DNA of 64,000 nucleotides from Brachyhypopomus gauderio (GCF_052324685.1 NW_027506877.1:1-64000), one strand, 5' to 3'. Positions 1 through 12,445 are shown, numbered from the stretch's first letter. Program-made: numbers and translations. Notes: generated by a model not told the origin, from the letters alone.

Positions 1-3000
1 GAATAGCAGGAGACCATCTCCACCACACAGGGCACAGCCAGGAAAGGGGGCATTTTAAAACAACTCATGACAGCAAAGATAGCAACGTTGTTCAGATGAT
101 ACATACATGCTCTTTTTTTAAAACGTCGCATTAAAAATTCCAGAGAATTTCTGGGACAGAATTAGCATATGTAAACCCTCCCACTAACATACACTCTTCC
201 CTGACATGATCGTCTAGCTGATCGAGGAGATAGCTCATGGCTGCTCAGTGATATGGAACCACCTGTCATTGAATCATCCAGGTGAGAGATACACAGGTAG
301 TGGTTTGGTAAGTGCTACTAGCAGTGACTAAGGTAATCTAGTTATCTTGTTACATGTACAGTAAGCACTTTTTATATTGGAAGGGAACCAATACCTAACC
401 ATAAGGAGCTTAACAGTAAAGTGTGGCCACATAACGTGTGGTTGTCCTAGAAAAGCATGAGTAAATGAAGGATGAGGAAAGACAGAGGAAAAAGAGAGAT
501 GTAGAACAGATGATTATGAGAAAAACGGGCGGGGGAGGGGTTCAACATCTGTCCCTCAGTTTCAGGCTCTTTTGTCATGCGCTCAGCCTTTACCCCCCTC
601 TCTCTCTCTCCCTCCCTCTCTCTATCTCCCTCCTGGGGGACTAACTACTCTGGGACAAGCTGAGCCCCAAATGCCCCTCCTCCATTGTCCCAGAGGGCCT
701 TTAGCACTACTGGTCTGGACAACGCAGGATTTGCAGTGATGACTCTTAAATATCACAGCCTACGTGCCACACTGCCGCATCTTTAAGGAAGTTGGATCAG
801 AAACATTCGCACACTCACAGAGAGGGACATGACTGCCACCAGCTGTGCGGGGTAATGCTCAGGCGGGGTGTGTGCTGATTCCTCCTCGAAGCGTTGTCCC
901 GTTCAGCTCTGAAGAGTGTGACCCATGAGCACAGAATGCAGGCCTCAGAGGTTTGATTCAGATGTCCCAATGGCAAGTTGTCTAAAATCGACTTTTTCTC
1001 ACATCCAACAGAGTCGTCTTCACATCAGAGTGGGTTTTCTCAGCCTCCTGTGCATGGTCATGCATTGTGTCCTCTCCCACCGTAAACCTGGTGAATTGAA
1101 ATATTGTTAGGTCTACTGGTGTTTAAATAATTTTCAGCTTTTGTCATAATTTGTTCAGGCTCCACCCCATGCTCATAATATTGACTTTGTCAGGATCTCC
1201 AGATGAGCTTCTGTAATTAACAAAAAACCAGTCTAACCAGGGAGGGCAAAGCAGAGCTAAAAGGAACAATCTCTAAACCACAACTCTAAAGCGTTTGCTG
1301 TCAGCCAATTGAATTTCCCCAAAACATTTAACGATCTCATATTAGTAATATCACGATAATAACAGTTTCACTCTGCGGCCATATTCGAGAAATCGCTTAA
1401 ATTACATTATTTCATGACAAAAGTCGTAAAAGATACATATTCTCTTTAGTAATTTCTTAGTCGTTTAACGATAAAATGGTAATCTCATAGCTAGACTGAT
1501 TAAGGCACAAGACCCTCTCCTTTTGTAGGACAATATGTCAATAAAATAACGAAGAATTAATTAATATTTAGCCTGATCATGGAATTATTCTCCTTGGGGT
1601 TTTGACGCTGTGCAGCCACGTTTCGTTTTCTACCCCAGAAACCCCATTACAACATAGGCTATTACGTTGATATCAGATGGATATCAAACCAGTGGAAATT
1701 TCAACAGGGAACATTAACATTGTAATCAGATTTAAAGATGTTTCACCAGCGTTTAGGCTCTACTATAATATCCCTGAATAACGTGCATTTAATTTTCAGC
1801 ACAAAGACAGGCGTTATAACCTCGAATACCCTGCTAAAAATGAGTCCAAGATAAAGAAAACTGAGATCTTACCGTCACGTTGCTGTGCTTAAACTACCAA
1901 AAGTGATGAGGAAAGAAAACATATTCCTGGAAACAGCGTGGCTGGGGCGACTGCTATTTTTTGTGCTTAATTTGCTACGGTTCTCGCTTAGCCCTACCCT
2001 GGCCTTCTATAGGATACATACGGGGGACTCGGTTTTGAATTACAGTCGCGAAAGCAAACGCTCGCTCCCCTCTTCTCTTACCGAATGAAAGTTTGCCCCC
2101 TAACGGACAACTCCATGAACAATGACAATTTACCTAAAAACATTATATATTATATAAATAAATAAATAAATGTTTATATATATATATATAAAGATTTAGG
2201 TATGTTACACATTGTTGATGTATAAGTATTAATATATGTATCTGTATGTATACATGTATGCTCTTGTGTTTCTGGACTAGTTTCTGCCACGTACCATTTT
2301 TAGAATACGCTTTCTTATATTTCACACTGTCTTAACTTGTTTGTGAAGGCTGGAGAACCTATTAGAAAAGAGGGTTGTATAACCATACACCTTGGAGGTC
2401 CTTATGAATTCCACTTACTTAGACCATAGCAACTTAATTGCACTGTGTTAGTTGTAGTACATCTCATGGGAAACCATTTGAGTATGCTAAATGTTGGTAG
2501 CAAGTAACTCCACTAAAAAAGCCATTTTGGTCATTTCTGCTTATTTATTTATTTTTCACGGGTAAGAGATTTCTGACCCCAGTAAATACACTACCAAAAC
2601 GAGCAAACGAATTAACCAATTACTGAAGCTGCCATAATGGGTCATTACCCCACCACCAGTAAATAATAGGCCTACTATTTATTAGTAAATATCACAGTAT
2701 AATGTTCTTGACTACCTCAATCCCTCTGTTAGCACTAACATTCCCTATGGAAATACCTTCATTTTAGATGTGGCTGGCACTTGTAATATGCTGTAGTTTG
2801 ATCTCTGTGTTTCTGATTGGCAGAAGATAATTGTGCCTGATATATATATTTCAGAATTCTGTCCTTAAAATCTCTGCACCCTGTGTGTTTGTGACAGTTC
2901 TGAAGCTCTGGAAGCATGTACTGTTTTCCCCCCAAATGGTTGTTTAAACTAGCCCACAGTGCTAAAAACACTATATTACACTATTCATACAATTTATTCA

Positions 3001-3064
3001 ACAGTACCTTTTATTTAAAGTAGCTTTAATAATGCTATCAGGTGTATACATCATATAAATAAGA
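1..3064. other. No convincing gene; AT-rich flank
   Basis: I see no exon chain with matching phases here. The only gene-like signals are a good minus-strand splice donor at about 1873/1872 (GACG|GTAAG), which could end a 5' untranslated exon of a gene running left out of the window, and a possible tiny minus-strand exon near 815-840 with an ATG followed by GTGAGTG. Neither is supported by coding sequence. A TA-rich simple stretch lies at about 2144-2260. Confidence 0.4.
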
Positions 3065-6000
3065 TTAAGAAAAAGACATTAATGGATAATGGTTCTCTTC
3101 AATCCCAACATGCACAGCTGCATAAAAAAGAAGCTTTTCTCTGAAGGAGGCCAGATAGGTATGTAAGTGAAGTCTAGTGGCCGTGTCGTAGAAGGACAGC
3201 TGACCTCGTTTGTAGTCGAGGTACAGTCCCAGCCTACGGGGAGTGGCGTGAGGTGTTGGGATGGCCTCACCATCGTTAATTACTATTTTACCATCTGCTG
3301 AAGCAATTGTCCAGATGCCACTAGCAGGATCAGAATCATGGTTGTTATCTGCATCGAAGGACTGCGCGCGTAACCCCAAAGTCCACGACATGGTTCGCAT
3401 CACTTCAACTTCAAAATAGGCCCTTGTGTTCAAGGAGACCTTTGATGAGACACAGATGCACGTCAGGTAGGTCTCCGCCGTCAGGGGGAGGGGCGCGCTG
3501 CCCGGGGAGGCTTGGTAGAGACGTTTGCCATTGTTGCTCACTCTGAGGAGCGAGTTGGCTGATTTAGCATTAAAGGTCATATCAGCTGTTGACAAACACA
3601 CAGAAATCCATGAGCACAGGAGCAAAATCACGATCTCTTCAAAAACAGTTGTTGTACCAGCTTCCCTGGCTGTTATGACTTCAGGAACAGTTGTTGTACA
3701 CCAACTGCTCTGGCTGGTCTTGCAGTATGCTATTGGCCATGTGGCTATTCTGTTCACGGCAGCATGTCTTGCATGATTCTTGAAATGAAAGGTTACACTA
3801 TGTAAATTTATAACAAAATAGTGGTGACCCCCTACTTACAGCACAGATATTTATTTCAACTCCAATCAAATACTCAGAATATTCTGAAGCATTTGTGCAT
3901 GTCCTAATGCATTGTGTGAGATATATAAGTCTTGTGATATACATGGGGCATACATGAGCTGTATATGAGTTGCAATTGTACCTTTAACTGCCACAATCCA
4001 TCTCCACACTGTAAAAAAAGCAGAGAAAATCACTGCAAATGATGAGTGTGGCACCAGGGCATACCTTAGCACTATACAAAGATTCCAGGGCACATTCCAG
4101 GATTATTCCTTCTGAAAACGTTAATTTCTTTGAAAACATTAAAATGTTGGGGAGTTAGCCACATTAATTATTATTATTATTATTATTGAAACATTTAATA
4201 ATACTAATTGTTGAAAGCTGTTTTCTAGCTGAAAACGACCATTTTCTTACCTTCGTCTGGAATAATGCCTTCTTTGCCTGAGGACACACATGATACAAGT
4301 TCAACCGCATCATTCAGCAGTCACAAAGGTTAATGTCACGTCCAGCCCCTCCCTCCTCCCTGGGCCCGCCTAGCTCCCCGCTCCCATTCGTTCCTCCCTC
4401 TGTCTGTCACGCCCTCGTCATCAGTCTCGTACACCTGAGTCTTGTTTCACCGTCTTGTCTCTGTGTATAAAAACCCCCTGTTTCACTCCCGTGTCGGTCA
4501 TTGTGGTTTGTGTATGTTTCGTAAGTATTCCTTGCCCTCTCTCTGCTTTGCCTACCCTTATGTGTCTTCTCTGTTTAGCTTCCTTGTTCGGTCCCCTAGT
4601 ATTCGGTTGTTTTTCCCCTCGGTGTCGTTGTCTTTCGGTTGGGTCTCTCATATGTTACTGTCTACAGCCCTGTGCTTTGTGTTTATGTTCATAGCCGTTC
4701 CAGAGTATACAACCCTGAGCCTTATGTTCGTTTCATCCTCCTTGGTTTCTAGTCCTGTGATACGGCTATGTGTATGTGTTCTTCATATTAGTTAAGAGTA
4801 GTTCTGTTGCTTTGTTATTCTGTTTTGCCATCTCTTTGTTATTGGTTTTATTAAGTAAATTCCCCTGTGCCTTTTGTAGTCTTGTCAGTCTAGTCTGTCT
4901 CTTGTTGTATTCAATAAATCTCACTAAATTTGCAATTGCGTCACGCCTGTCCCCCTTGAAACGTTACAGTTAAGCAGAAAAACACTCGAGTGAATATGAC
5001 AAAGGACCGCTGCATAGCATATATAAGAATGTTGATTACAACAAATAAATAAACAAACAAATCTCTACTGTAAATACGTACTTGACAGACTTGGAAACTC
5101 CTTCTGAGCTTTTGTTAGTCCTGAAAAGAGCAATACGTCTTTAAACCAGTGCTGAACTGGCATAAAATTATTCTTCTGGAACACATTCACGCATATCCTT
5201 TATATATTTTAGATACCCAGGCAGATAGAGAAAATTAATCTACATTGTGTATGCCTGAATGTAACAGATTGTATGAATGTACATATAGGTTTATCATATA
5301 ATGAAGAGTAATATTCACCTGAATTAAGCAGATTACTAATTTCAGTTAATTTATATGCTGTTGAAAGAAGGAAAATGTAGTTTTGAAGATTATTCAATAT
5401 GACAATACAATAAACCTGATAAACAGCAGGAAACGCATAACTTCTGTTTGCCACCCATGAGGTTTATAAGACAGTGTATTAATTTGCTTTAAAAATGACT
5501 CTGAAACACAAATTTCCCACTCACCAGTTATGACCAGGCCACCCAGGAGAGAGAGTATGGTGACAGCACTAGTCAAGGTGAGTACTATGAATGTACGCTT
5601 GCGCAGAGTGATCACGGCCTCAGTGTTAACTGCCAGTGCCAGAAAACAAAGTATAATTTTGTTTAAAAAAAGCCTGAACGTGGGTCTTTATAATTAGTTT
5701 GCTTCATTTCCAAAGAAGGGCTACTTTCTGTAAACACATTGATTTGTTAGGTTCTGTCACGTAGGGCAACGCCCCCTCTCGTAGCTGTCACTCTGGGTTC
5801 CCTCATGTCCGTGTTCCCTGCCTGTTTGTCCCGCCCTGCTCGTTGGTTTTGATTCCTCGTTTGTTACCACGCCCCTGTGTCATTGTCATCACCTGCCCCT
5901 TGTTTAATGTCTGTGCATATAAGCCCCTGAGTCTCCCTTGTCCTTCGTCCGGTATTTTGAATTTGATTTGTGATCGTGTCTGTTTCTTCGCTGTTTCTGT

Positions 6001-8787
6001 ACCTGACCGTATTCGTGTTTCCCCCGTTACCCGTGCTCCCTGTCTTTGTAATGCCTGTCTTTGCTTGTTTCACGGACTGCCCTCCTGCTATCGACCCTGC
6101 CTGGCTATCCGACGATGAATACGGTATTCCCCTGAATAAATCTCGCTCTTCTCAGCACTTGTGTCCGTCCTCTCGCTCCGTGGCGCGAGCCACGTTACAT
6201 AATACCGGACCCCGTAAGGACACCGCGAGAGAGCGAGACTCTGGTGAGTTCAAACACTGTGAATGGATGTCGGCTGGTTTAATCCGGTTAGACTCTCCGG
6301 TATTTCAGTGCGAACAAACCAGAGACAGGAATACCCCTGGCGTTGTGGGAACAAGGAAGTCTCGTCGCTCACAGAAGAAAGTGCAGTCACTTTTAACTGG
6401 CTTTCGCGACGAGACTCCTATTGAGCGCTACGTGTCTGCCCGGCTTGGCGAACACCACAGGCGTGAGCAACCTGTGGTGCAAGCAGCGGGCAGACGGAAT
6501 GAGCGCACAGACGAGCGTTGGCTTAACCCTCGGTTTGCTCTCGGTGGCCACTGCGAGCTCCCGACGCCTCGGAGGAGGCGGAGCCGTCGCAGAGAGAGCA
6601 ACCGAGAGGCTTCTGTGTCTGTGTGTTCTTCCAGGCTCGCCCAGGACCCCAGTGACGCAGACCTCCCTCCGATGATCCCGGAAGCCGCTCCCCTAAGGCT
6701 CCCAAATAATTTTTTGGGGGGGAGTACTAGCCACTCACCCCAGGAGTGGCCGGCTCGGAACCCGGAGGACGTCAGCGCGGCGGACACGCCCCCCGATGAC
6801 GTCAGTATGGCGGACACGCCCCCCGATGACGTCAGTATGGCGGACACGCCCCCCGATGACGTCAGTATGGCGGACACGCCCCCCGAGGACGTCGGCTTGG
6901 CGTACACGCCCCCCGAGGACGTCGGCTTGGCGTACACGCCCCCCGAGGACGTCGGCTTGGCGTACACGCCCCCCGAGCGCATCTCCTCACCCCAGGTTCC
7001 TGTCCCCGCTGCCCGTAGGCAATCCACGTCGGTTCCTGTCCCCGCTGCCCGTCGGCAGTCCACGCCTGTTCCCGTTCCCGCTGCCCGTCGGCAGTCCACG
7101 CCTGTTCCAGTTCCCGCTGCCCGTCGGCAGTCCACGCCTGTTCCAGTTCCCGCTGCCCGTCGGCAGTCCGCGCCGGTTCCTGTCCCCGCGACCCAGGAGT
7201 GGTCGTCCACGCCGGTTCCTGTCCCCGCGACCCAGGAGTGGTCGTCCACGCCGGTTCCTGTCCCCGCGACCCTGGAGAGGTCGTCCACGCCGGTTCCTGT
7301 CCCCGCGACCCTGGAGAGGTCGTCCACGCCGGTTCCTGTCCCCGCGACCCTGGAGAGGTCGTCCACGCCGGCTCCTGTTCCCGCTGCCCGCCAGCGGACC
7401 CTGCCTGTTCCCGCTGCCCGCCAGCGGACCCTGCCTGTTCCCGCTGCCCGCCAGCGGACCCTGCCTGTTCCCGCTGCCCGCCAGCGGACCCTGCCTGTTC
7501 CCGCTGCACGCCAGCGGACCCTGCCTGTTCCCGCTGCCTGTCTGCCGGCTCCTGTTCCCGCTGCCTGCCGCCCGGCCGCACCTGTCGCCCCAGAGACTGT
7601 GCTGCCCACGCGTGGGCTTGGACTCAGTGTGTTGTCTGCTCCGCCCCGTGTTCCTGCCTCTGTGCCTGTGTTCCCCTTGCTCCCGTGTTCCATCCCTGGT
7701 TTTGTTTTGGTCCCTGTCCCCGTGGTTATGTCTGTCAAGGTCTGTGTTCCTGTTCCCGTGTCTGTTTCCTGTGGTGTCGTCTCTGTCCCGGTCCCCGTGT
7801 CTGTTCCCCAAGTCGTCACCCACCTTGTGCCTGTGCCCGTCTCTGTTGTTCATGCTGTCTTTGCCTCCGTGTTCTCCTCTGCCCTGTCCTCTGGCCCAAC
7901 TCCCGTGTCTGTCCCCTGTCCTGTCCTGTCCAGTCCTCCTCCCGTGCCTCGCCCGGTCCCTGCCTGTGTGGCCGTGCCCCGGCCCGGCTCCTGGCCCATC
8001 TCTGGTCCCCCTGTCCCTGCCGTGCCCCGGTCTCCATGCCCTGCTTTCCCCCTGTCTGTTCCTCCGGTCTGTCCTGTGTCCGCTGTCCCTGTCCTGTCTG
8101 CCCTTGCGTGCCCCAGAGTGGCACGCTTTGAGGGGGGGTTCTGTCACGTAGGGCAACGCCCCCTCTCGTAGCTGTCACTCTGGGTTCCCTCATGTCCGTG
8201 TTCCCTGCCTGTTTGTCCCGCCCTGCTCGTTGGTTTTGATTCCTCGTTTGTTACCACGCCCCTGTGTCATTGTCATCACCTGCCCCTTGTTTAATGTCTG
8301 TGCATATAAGCCCCTGAGTCTCCCTTGTCCTTCGTCCGGTATTTTGAATTTGATTTGTGATCGTGTCTGTTTCTTCGCTGTTTCTGTACCTGACCGTATT
8401 CGTGTTTCCCCCGTTACCCGTGCTCCCTGTCTTTGTAATGCCTGTCTTTGCTTGTTTCACGGACTGCCCTCCTGCTATCGACCCTGCCTGGCTATCCGAC
8501 GATGAATACGGTATTCCCCTGAATAAATCTCGCTCTTCTCAGCACTTGTGTCCGTCCTCTCGCTCCGTGGCGCGAGCCACGTTACAGGTTCCAAGCATTG
8601 TTTACCTTCTGTATTTTGAAGTTGTATTTCTTGCAGTGCAATTCTATTACCACCTAAATTCCATAAATAAATAAATAGGATATATTTGTTTATTGCTTTT
8701 AATAATGACATAATCTGTAATAATAATAAGTAATAAATTACCCTCCGCCACAGACCCTGAGTTTAGGGTAATACGGCCTCTTGGCAT
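3065..8787 (-). CDS. Membrane-anchored SPRY/B30.2 protein (butyrophilin-like C-terminal half, no Ig seen)
   Basis: Six exons join in phase on the minus strand: 8787-8742, 5629-5525, 5357-5319, 5120-5082, 4277-4251 and 3585-3065, giving 258 aa. All internal junctions are phase 1 with GT/AG ends. Residues about 30-50 form one hydrophobic segment after a basic patch (TLRKRTF). Three very short exons (39, 39 and 27 nt) follow, then a SPRY domain from about residue 86 to the end (YFEVEVM, LGLYLDY and LSFYDT blocks). A transmembrane exon, tiny symmetric exons and one terminal B30.2 exon resemble the 3' half of butyrophilin genes, but no Ig exon is visible upstream. The first exon starts two bases after a good acceptor (CTCTATAG), so a further 5' exon is likely. 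Intron 1 contains an LTR element and another intron a solo LTR. The family is inferred; I do not recognise the gene. Function may be ligand or protein sensing at a membrane. Confidence 0.68.
4334..4968 (+). mobile_element. Solo LTR (TGTCACG...CGTTACA), 635 bp
   Basis: The element starts TGTCACG, ends CGTTACA, and is flanked on both sides by the 5-bp direct repeat GTTAA (4329-4333 and 4969-4973). It has TATA-like TATAAAAA and AATAAA motifs in the order expected for an LTR in plus orientation. No internal region is present, so it is a solo LTR in an intron of the SPRY gene. Its ends match those of the element at 5755-8586, which suggests a related family. Confidence 0.8.
5755..6199 (+). repeat. 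5' LTR of the minisatellite-bearing element
   Basis: This 445-bp LTR has TG...CA ends, a TATA-like CATATAAG near its middle and an AATAAA near its 3' end. It appears identical to 8142-8586. Confidence 0.88.
6769..7545 (+). repeat. Coding-frame minisatellites (30-39 bp units)
   Basis: Several tandem arrays follow one another. About seven 30-bp units at 6769-6975 centre on GACGTCAGTATGGCGG or GACGTCGGCTTGGCGT. Units of about 36-39 bp with TTCC(T/C)G(T/C)CCCCGC lie at about 7000-7180. Five 39-bp units with GAGTGGTCG or GAGAGGTCG lie at about 7180-7370. Five 30-bp units with CCCGCCAGCGGACC end the block. All units are multiples of three, so one plus-strand frame stays open through the whole block. 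Three perfect TGACGTCA palindromes occur 30 bp apart (6797, 6827 and 6857). Confidence 0.85.
8142..8586 (+). repeat. 3' LTR of the minisatellite-bearing element
   Basis: This copy matches 5755-6199 base for base as far as I can read. It is preceded by a polypurine tract and followed by the GGTTC target duplication. Confidence 0.88.
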
Positions 8788-8849
8788 GTCTATAGAGAGG
8801 AAAAAATAATATCCATTTGATTAATAACCTTTTTAATGATACTACACTG

Positions 8850-11113
8850 TTTATTCATCATATACATATATACATATAGAAATATCAACGACACTAGTTC
8901 TAACACAGCACTTACACACACTAGCGATGAATTTTTAAACTTTTTCAATAATAAAATAGATAATATCCGACTACAGAGTCATAATACATCGCAGCCTAAC
9001 CTCCAATCCAACCCCAGTAGTTCAGCTATTAGTAACTATGCATCCAAAAATATTACTGAGCTAAATATCTTCAATCCCATATCGCAAAAAGAGCTCACAA
9101 CACTGATTAATTCGTCTAAGCCTACATCATGTACATTTGACCCAGTTCCAACCCGTCTATTTAAAGACCTACTCCCAGCCACTGCAGGGCCCTTACTTAA
9201 TATGATTAACTCCTCCCTTAACCTAGGTTACATGCCCAAACAATTAAAATGCGCCGTAATTAGACCCTTGATTAAAAAACAGAATCTCGATCCGCAGATT
9301 TTAGCCAACTATAGACCCATTTCTAATCTCCCATTTATCTCTAAAATTTTAGAAAAAGCAGTTTCCTATCAGTTAAACCACTATCTCCAATCAAATAGTA
9401 TCCATGAAAAGTTCCAATCAGGATTTAGACCAAACCACAGCACTGAAACAGCTTTACTCAGGGTAGTGAATGATCTACTAATATCGGCCGATAATGGGCT
9501 CGTCTCGTTCCTTATACTGTTGGATCTTAGTGCAGCTTTTGATACTGTAGACCACAACATTTTGCTGGATAGACTAGAAAACACAGTAGGTATTAAAGGA
9601 GTCGCACTCTCCTGGTTTAGATCATATTTAACTGACCGCTTCCAATGTGTAAGTGTTAATAATAAAACCTCTAAATCTGTGCAGGTTAAATATGGTGTCC
9701 CACAAGGGACAGTCCTAGGACCACTTCTATTCACACTGTACATGTTACCCTTAGGCGAAATTATGCATAAGCATGACATCAGTTTCCATTCCTACGCAGA
9801 CGACACTCAGCTGTATTTATCGGCAAAACCCGATGATTTAGGCGCAAACAGTAAGATTGAGAAATGTGTAGAAGAGATAAAACATTGGATGGCGTGTAAC
9901 TTTCTAGCACTAAATGCCGATAAAACAGAATTGATAATAGTTGGGTCTAGGGCTGCGAGAGACAAGATACATAATGCAGCATTGAATCTACATTCTTTTA
10001 CTATAACCCCCAGCGCAGAGGTAAAGAACTTGGGCGTCACAATAGACCCAGATCTTTCGTTCGATACACATATTAATAATATAACTAGGGTAGCGTTCTT
10101 TCACTTGCGCAACATTGCCAAAATTAGAAACATATTAAATATTAGTGATGCAGAAAAACTAATCCATGCATTCATCATATCCTCTCCTTTAGATTATTGC
10201 AACAGTCTCCTAGCTGGATGTTCTGGTAAATCGATAAACAAACTCCAGCTGGTTCAGAACGCAGCAGCACGAGTTTTAACAAAAACTAAAAAGTTTGATC
10301 ACATTAGTCCCGTACTATCGTCATTACACTGGCTGCCAATTAGATTCCGTATTGACTATAAAATACTTTTATTAACATATAAAACGCTGCATGGCTTAGC
10401 TCCAGACTATCTTAGTGAACTTATTGAACAATATAACCCAGCGCGTTCACTTCGCTCGCAGGACGCAGGGTTATTAACTGTTCCTAGGATCAAAAAGATC
10501 ACAGCAGGTGGAAGAGCCTTTTCTTTTAAAGCTCCACAATTGTGGAATAATCTTCCTGCCTCTATTCGGGACTCAGACACAGTCTCAATGTTTAAAACTC
10601 GATTAAAGACTCATCTGTTTAGTTTGGCCTTTGATTAATCTGTTACATATTTACTACATCTCGTATCTTTTCTCCGAGGTTCACCTGGAGAGTAACATTG
10701 CAGTCGGAGCCTACAATACCAGCATCGCTGCTCCGACACGGAATGAAAGCCTGGCGTTCATCAACAGACATTTACAGTGACAATATCATAACCCAGAACT
10801 TTCATTTTTACCTTTACTTAGTCTGATTGTGTGATTTGTGTGTGACTTGTGTATTTGTCTGTATTTTGTGTAATCTGTGTGTTAACGGGCCGCCCAATGG
10901 AGGATGGGTTCCCCTTTTGAGTCTTGGTTCTCCCGAGGTTTCTTCCTATTCCCCACTATCTTAGGGAGTTTTTCCTCGCCACTGTCGCCCTTGGCTTGCT
11001 CATTATGGTTCTGGACCCGTAGTATTGTTAACCTTTTAAATCCTGTAAGGCGCTTTGTGACAACATGTGTTGTGAAAAGCGCTATACAAATAAACTTTGA
11101 TTGATTGATTGAT
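8850..11113 (+). mobile_element. L2-clade LINE (Maui-like), 5' truncated
   Basis: An uninterrupted frame to 10638 encodes a non-LTR reverse transcriptase with the palm motifs LDLSAAFDTVDH, VPQGTVLGP and FHSYADDTQLY. It also has the C-terminal block of fish L2 elements (TYKTLHGLAPDYL, LWNNLPASIRDS). The endonuclease half is absent, so the copy is 5' truncated; the left edge is approximate. The 3' untranslated part ends with AAACTTTGATTGATTGATTGAT, the short tandem tail typical of the clade. The open reading frame suggests a fairly young copy, unable to move by itself. It lies just upstream of the first recognised exon of the minus-strand SPRY gene. Confidence 0.88.
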
Positions 11114-11453
11114 ATACCTGGTTATCTAATCTTATAACTAATATTAGTTAACAACTTCTTTTGCAAGAGACCCTAGACTCTTTTACTAAACCTTAACCCT
11201 AACAACCCTAACCCTATAAAATCTGTCATGTACGTTACATTTTAGGTAAAGCAGAATTTAAATATTACCAATGTTTGGAATAACAACCTTTTCTTATGCA
11301 CACAAAAATAAAAACCAAACCTCGCGAAGCGTACTACAGTTTTAAGAGCTGTAACTGCTTCTCGCTCATAACTAGCTGACCGTCCAACCAGTCCGTTAAC
11401 GTTAACCGTTTAACGGCGTTTCTGATTCGAAACGGCCCTAGAACGTTAGGAAC

Positions 11454-11709
11454 TAGTGATGTGTCGGTCGCGAACGAACCGGTTCAAAGAGCCGGCTCTT
11501 AAGTGAACAACGAGAGCTGGTTCCCCTCCAAGACCCCCCCCCCCCCCCCCCCCCCCCGTCAACAAAGTACGTTCGCCACCCCTCCGTCAACAAATTACGT
11601 TCGCCACCCGCTCAAATAAGGAGTCATTTGGGAGCCGAAAGAGCCGACTCTATGAGGAGCTGAGCCAAAAGATCCGGATCCCTAAAAAGAGCCGATATTC
11701 CCATCACTA
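11454..11709. mobile_element. hAT-type MITE, 256 bp
   Basis: The ends are inverted (TAGTGATG / CATCACTA) and flanked by the perfect 8-bp duplication TTAGGAAC (11446-11453 and 11710-11717), which is diagnostic of hAT elements. It contains a run of about 23 C. Unit B lacks it, along with some flanking bases. Confidence 0.85.
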
Positions 11710-11759
11710 TTAGGAACGCTATTTAAATATCACGAATATTAATTACGTTTCACTACAAT

Positions 11760-11903
11760 AGTAACCAATGGGGAGTGCACAAAGCGACTGTTACCCAATC
11801 AGCTGTTGGGGGTTGAGTACAACATCCGCAAACATGGCCCACCGCTGTTCAATAAGTCAGCAAAGCGCACTTGACACTTCAGAAAGCTGCCACAAGAGTT
11901 AAG
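11760..11903 (+). promoter_or_regulatory. dhrs4 copy A promoter and 5' untranslated exon
   Basis: Two CCAAT boxes (AACCAATGG at about 11763 and CCCAATCAG at about 11794) precede a short untranslated exon that ends at 11903 with the donor TTAAG|GTAAGT. The same arrangement precedes dhrs4 copy B. Confidence 0.55.
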
Positions 11904-12159
11904 GTAAGTTATGTGTGTACCGTTGAATAGAAAGTAGGCGACGAAATCGGTTATATTAGTTGAATTTCTTCAGATCCAACCTTTTACGTGCTAAGTAGGC
12001 GACAAGGCGTTTGTATTTAAGTCAAGGCTCTGCATTACCAACAATGCCAATACATGCATCGTTGTAACATCGTCATCAGTTTGAGTGCATAAATATACAA
12101 AATAGATGCTGCTATGTTTACTAGAGCAGTTACATCTGCAAAGCTGCTGGAACTATAGA

Positions 12160-12445
12160 CAGAGGTCACCAACTGGCGGTCCAGATCCGGACCCGAACGC
12201 AGTCCTGTCCGGACCCAATCTCATTCCTGATTAACTGGATATTTTTTAATTTTGACGGGAGAATTCATTTTAAATCGGAGCATTTATTTCAGGTCTATTG
12301 ACAAAACACTCCGTCACGAGTGTTACGTTCGCCGCCACACCCCCCGCACACCCCCCGCACAACAAATCACGTTCGCCACCCCCGCCGCCCCGGACCACAG
12401 CTATCTGCCAAATTTGGACCGCGGTAAAATATAGTTGATTACCCC
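12160..12445. mobile_element. hAT-like MITE, specific to unit A
   Basis: The insertion starts CAGAGGTCACCAAC and ends GTTGATTACCCC, an imperfect inverted pair of the hAT CAGNGGTC type. Unit B has the uninterrupted site (GAACTATAGAGTAATG). The target duplication is imperfect: only ATAGA is clear on both sides. Confidence 0.65.

Larger units (their letters stand above)
5755..8586 (+). mobile_element. Non-autonomous LTR retrotransposon, young, with repeat-rich internal region
   Basis: Two 445-bp LTRs (5755-6199 and 8142-8586) look identical by eye, begin TGTCACG and end CGTTACA. The insertion is flanked by the 5-bp duplication GGTTC (5750-5754 and 8587-8591). A purine run (GAGGGGGGG) sits just before the second LTR as a polypurine tract. 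The roughly 1.94-kb interior has no recognisable gag, protease, reverse transcriptase or integrase. It carries a long open frame made largely of in-frame tandem repeats, so the element probably depended on a partner. Identical LTRs imply a recent insertion. It lies in intron 1 of the SPRY gene. Confidence 0.88.

Noticed and set aside
4421-4973. Pyrimidine-rich frames resembling membrane proteins
   Set aside because: They lie inside a solo LTR with clear ends and target duplication.
6428-8193. Long minus-strand and alternative plus-strand frames (up to 463 codons) across the LTR element
   Set aside because: They arise because GC-rich repeats with unit length divisible by three lack stops in several frames; no start context or known domain supports them.
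11188-11220. Telomere-like CCTAACCC/CCCTAACAACCC stretch
   Set aside because: Only a few imperfect units; too short to call an interstitial telomere, despite the tempting nearness to tinf2.
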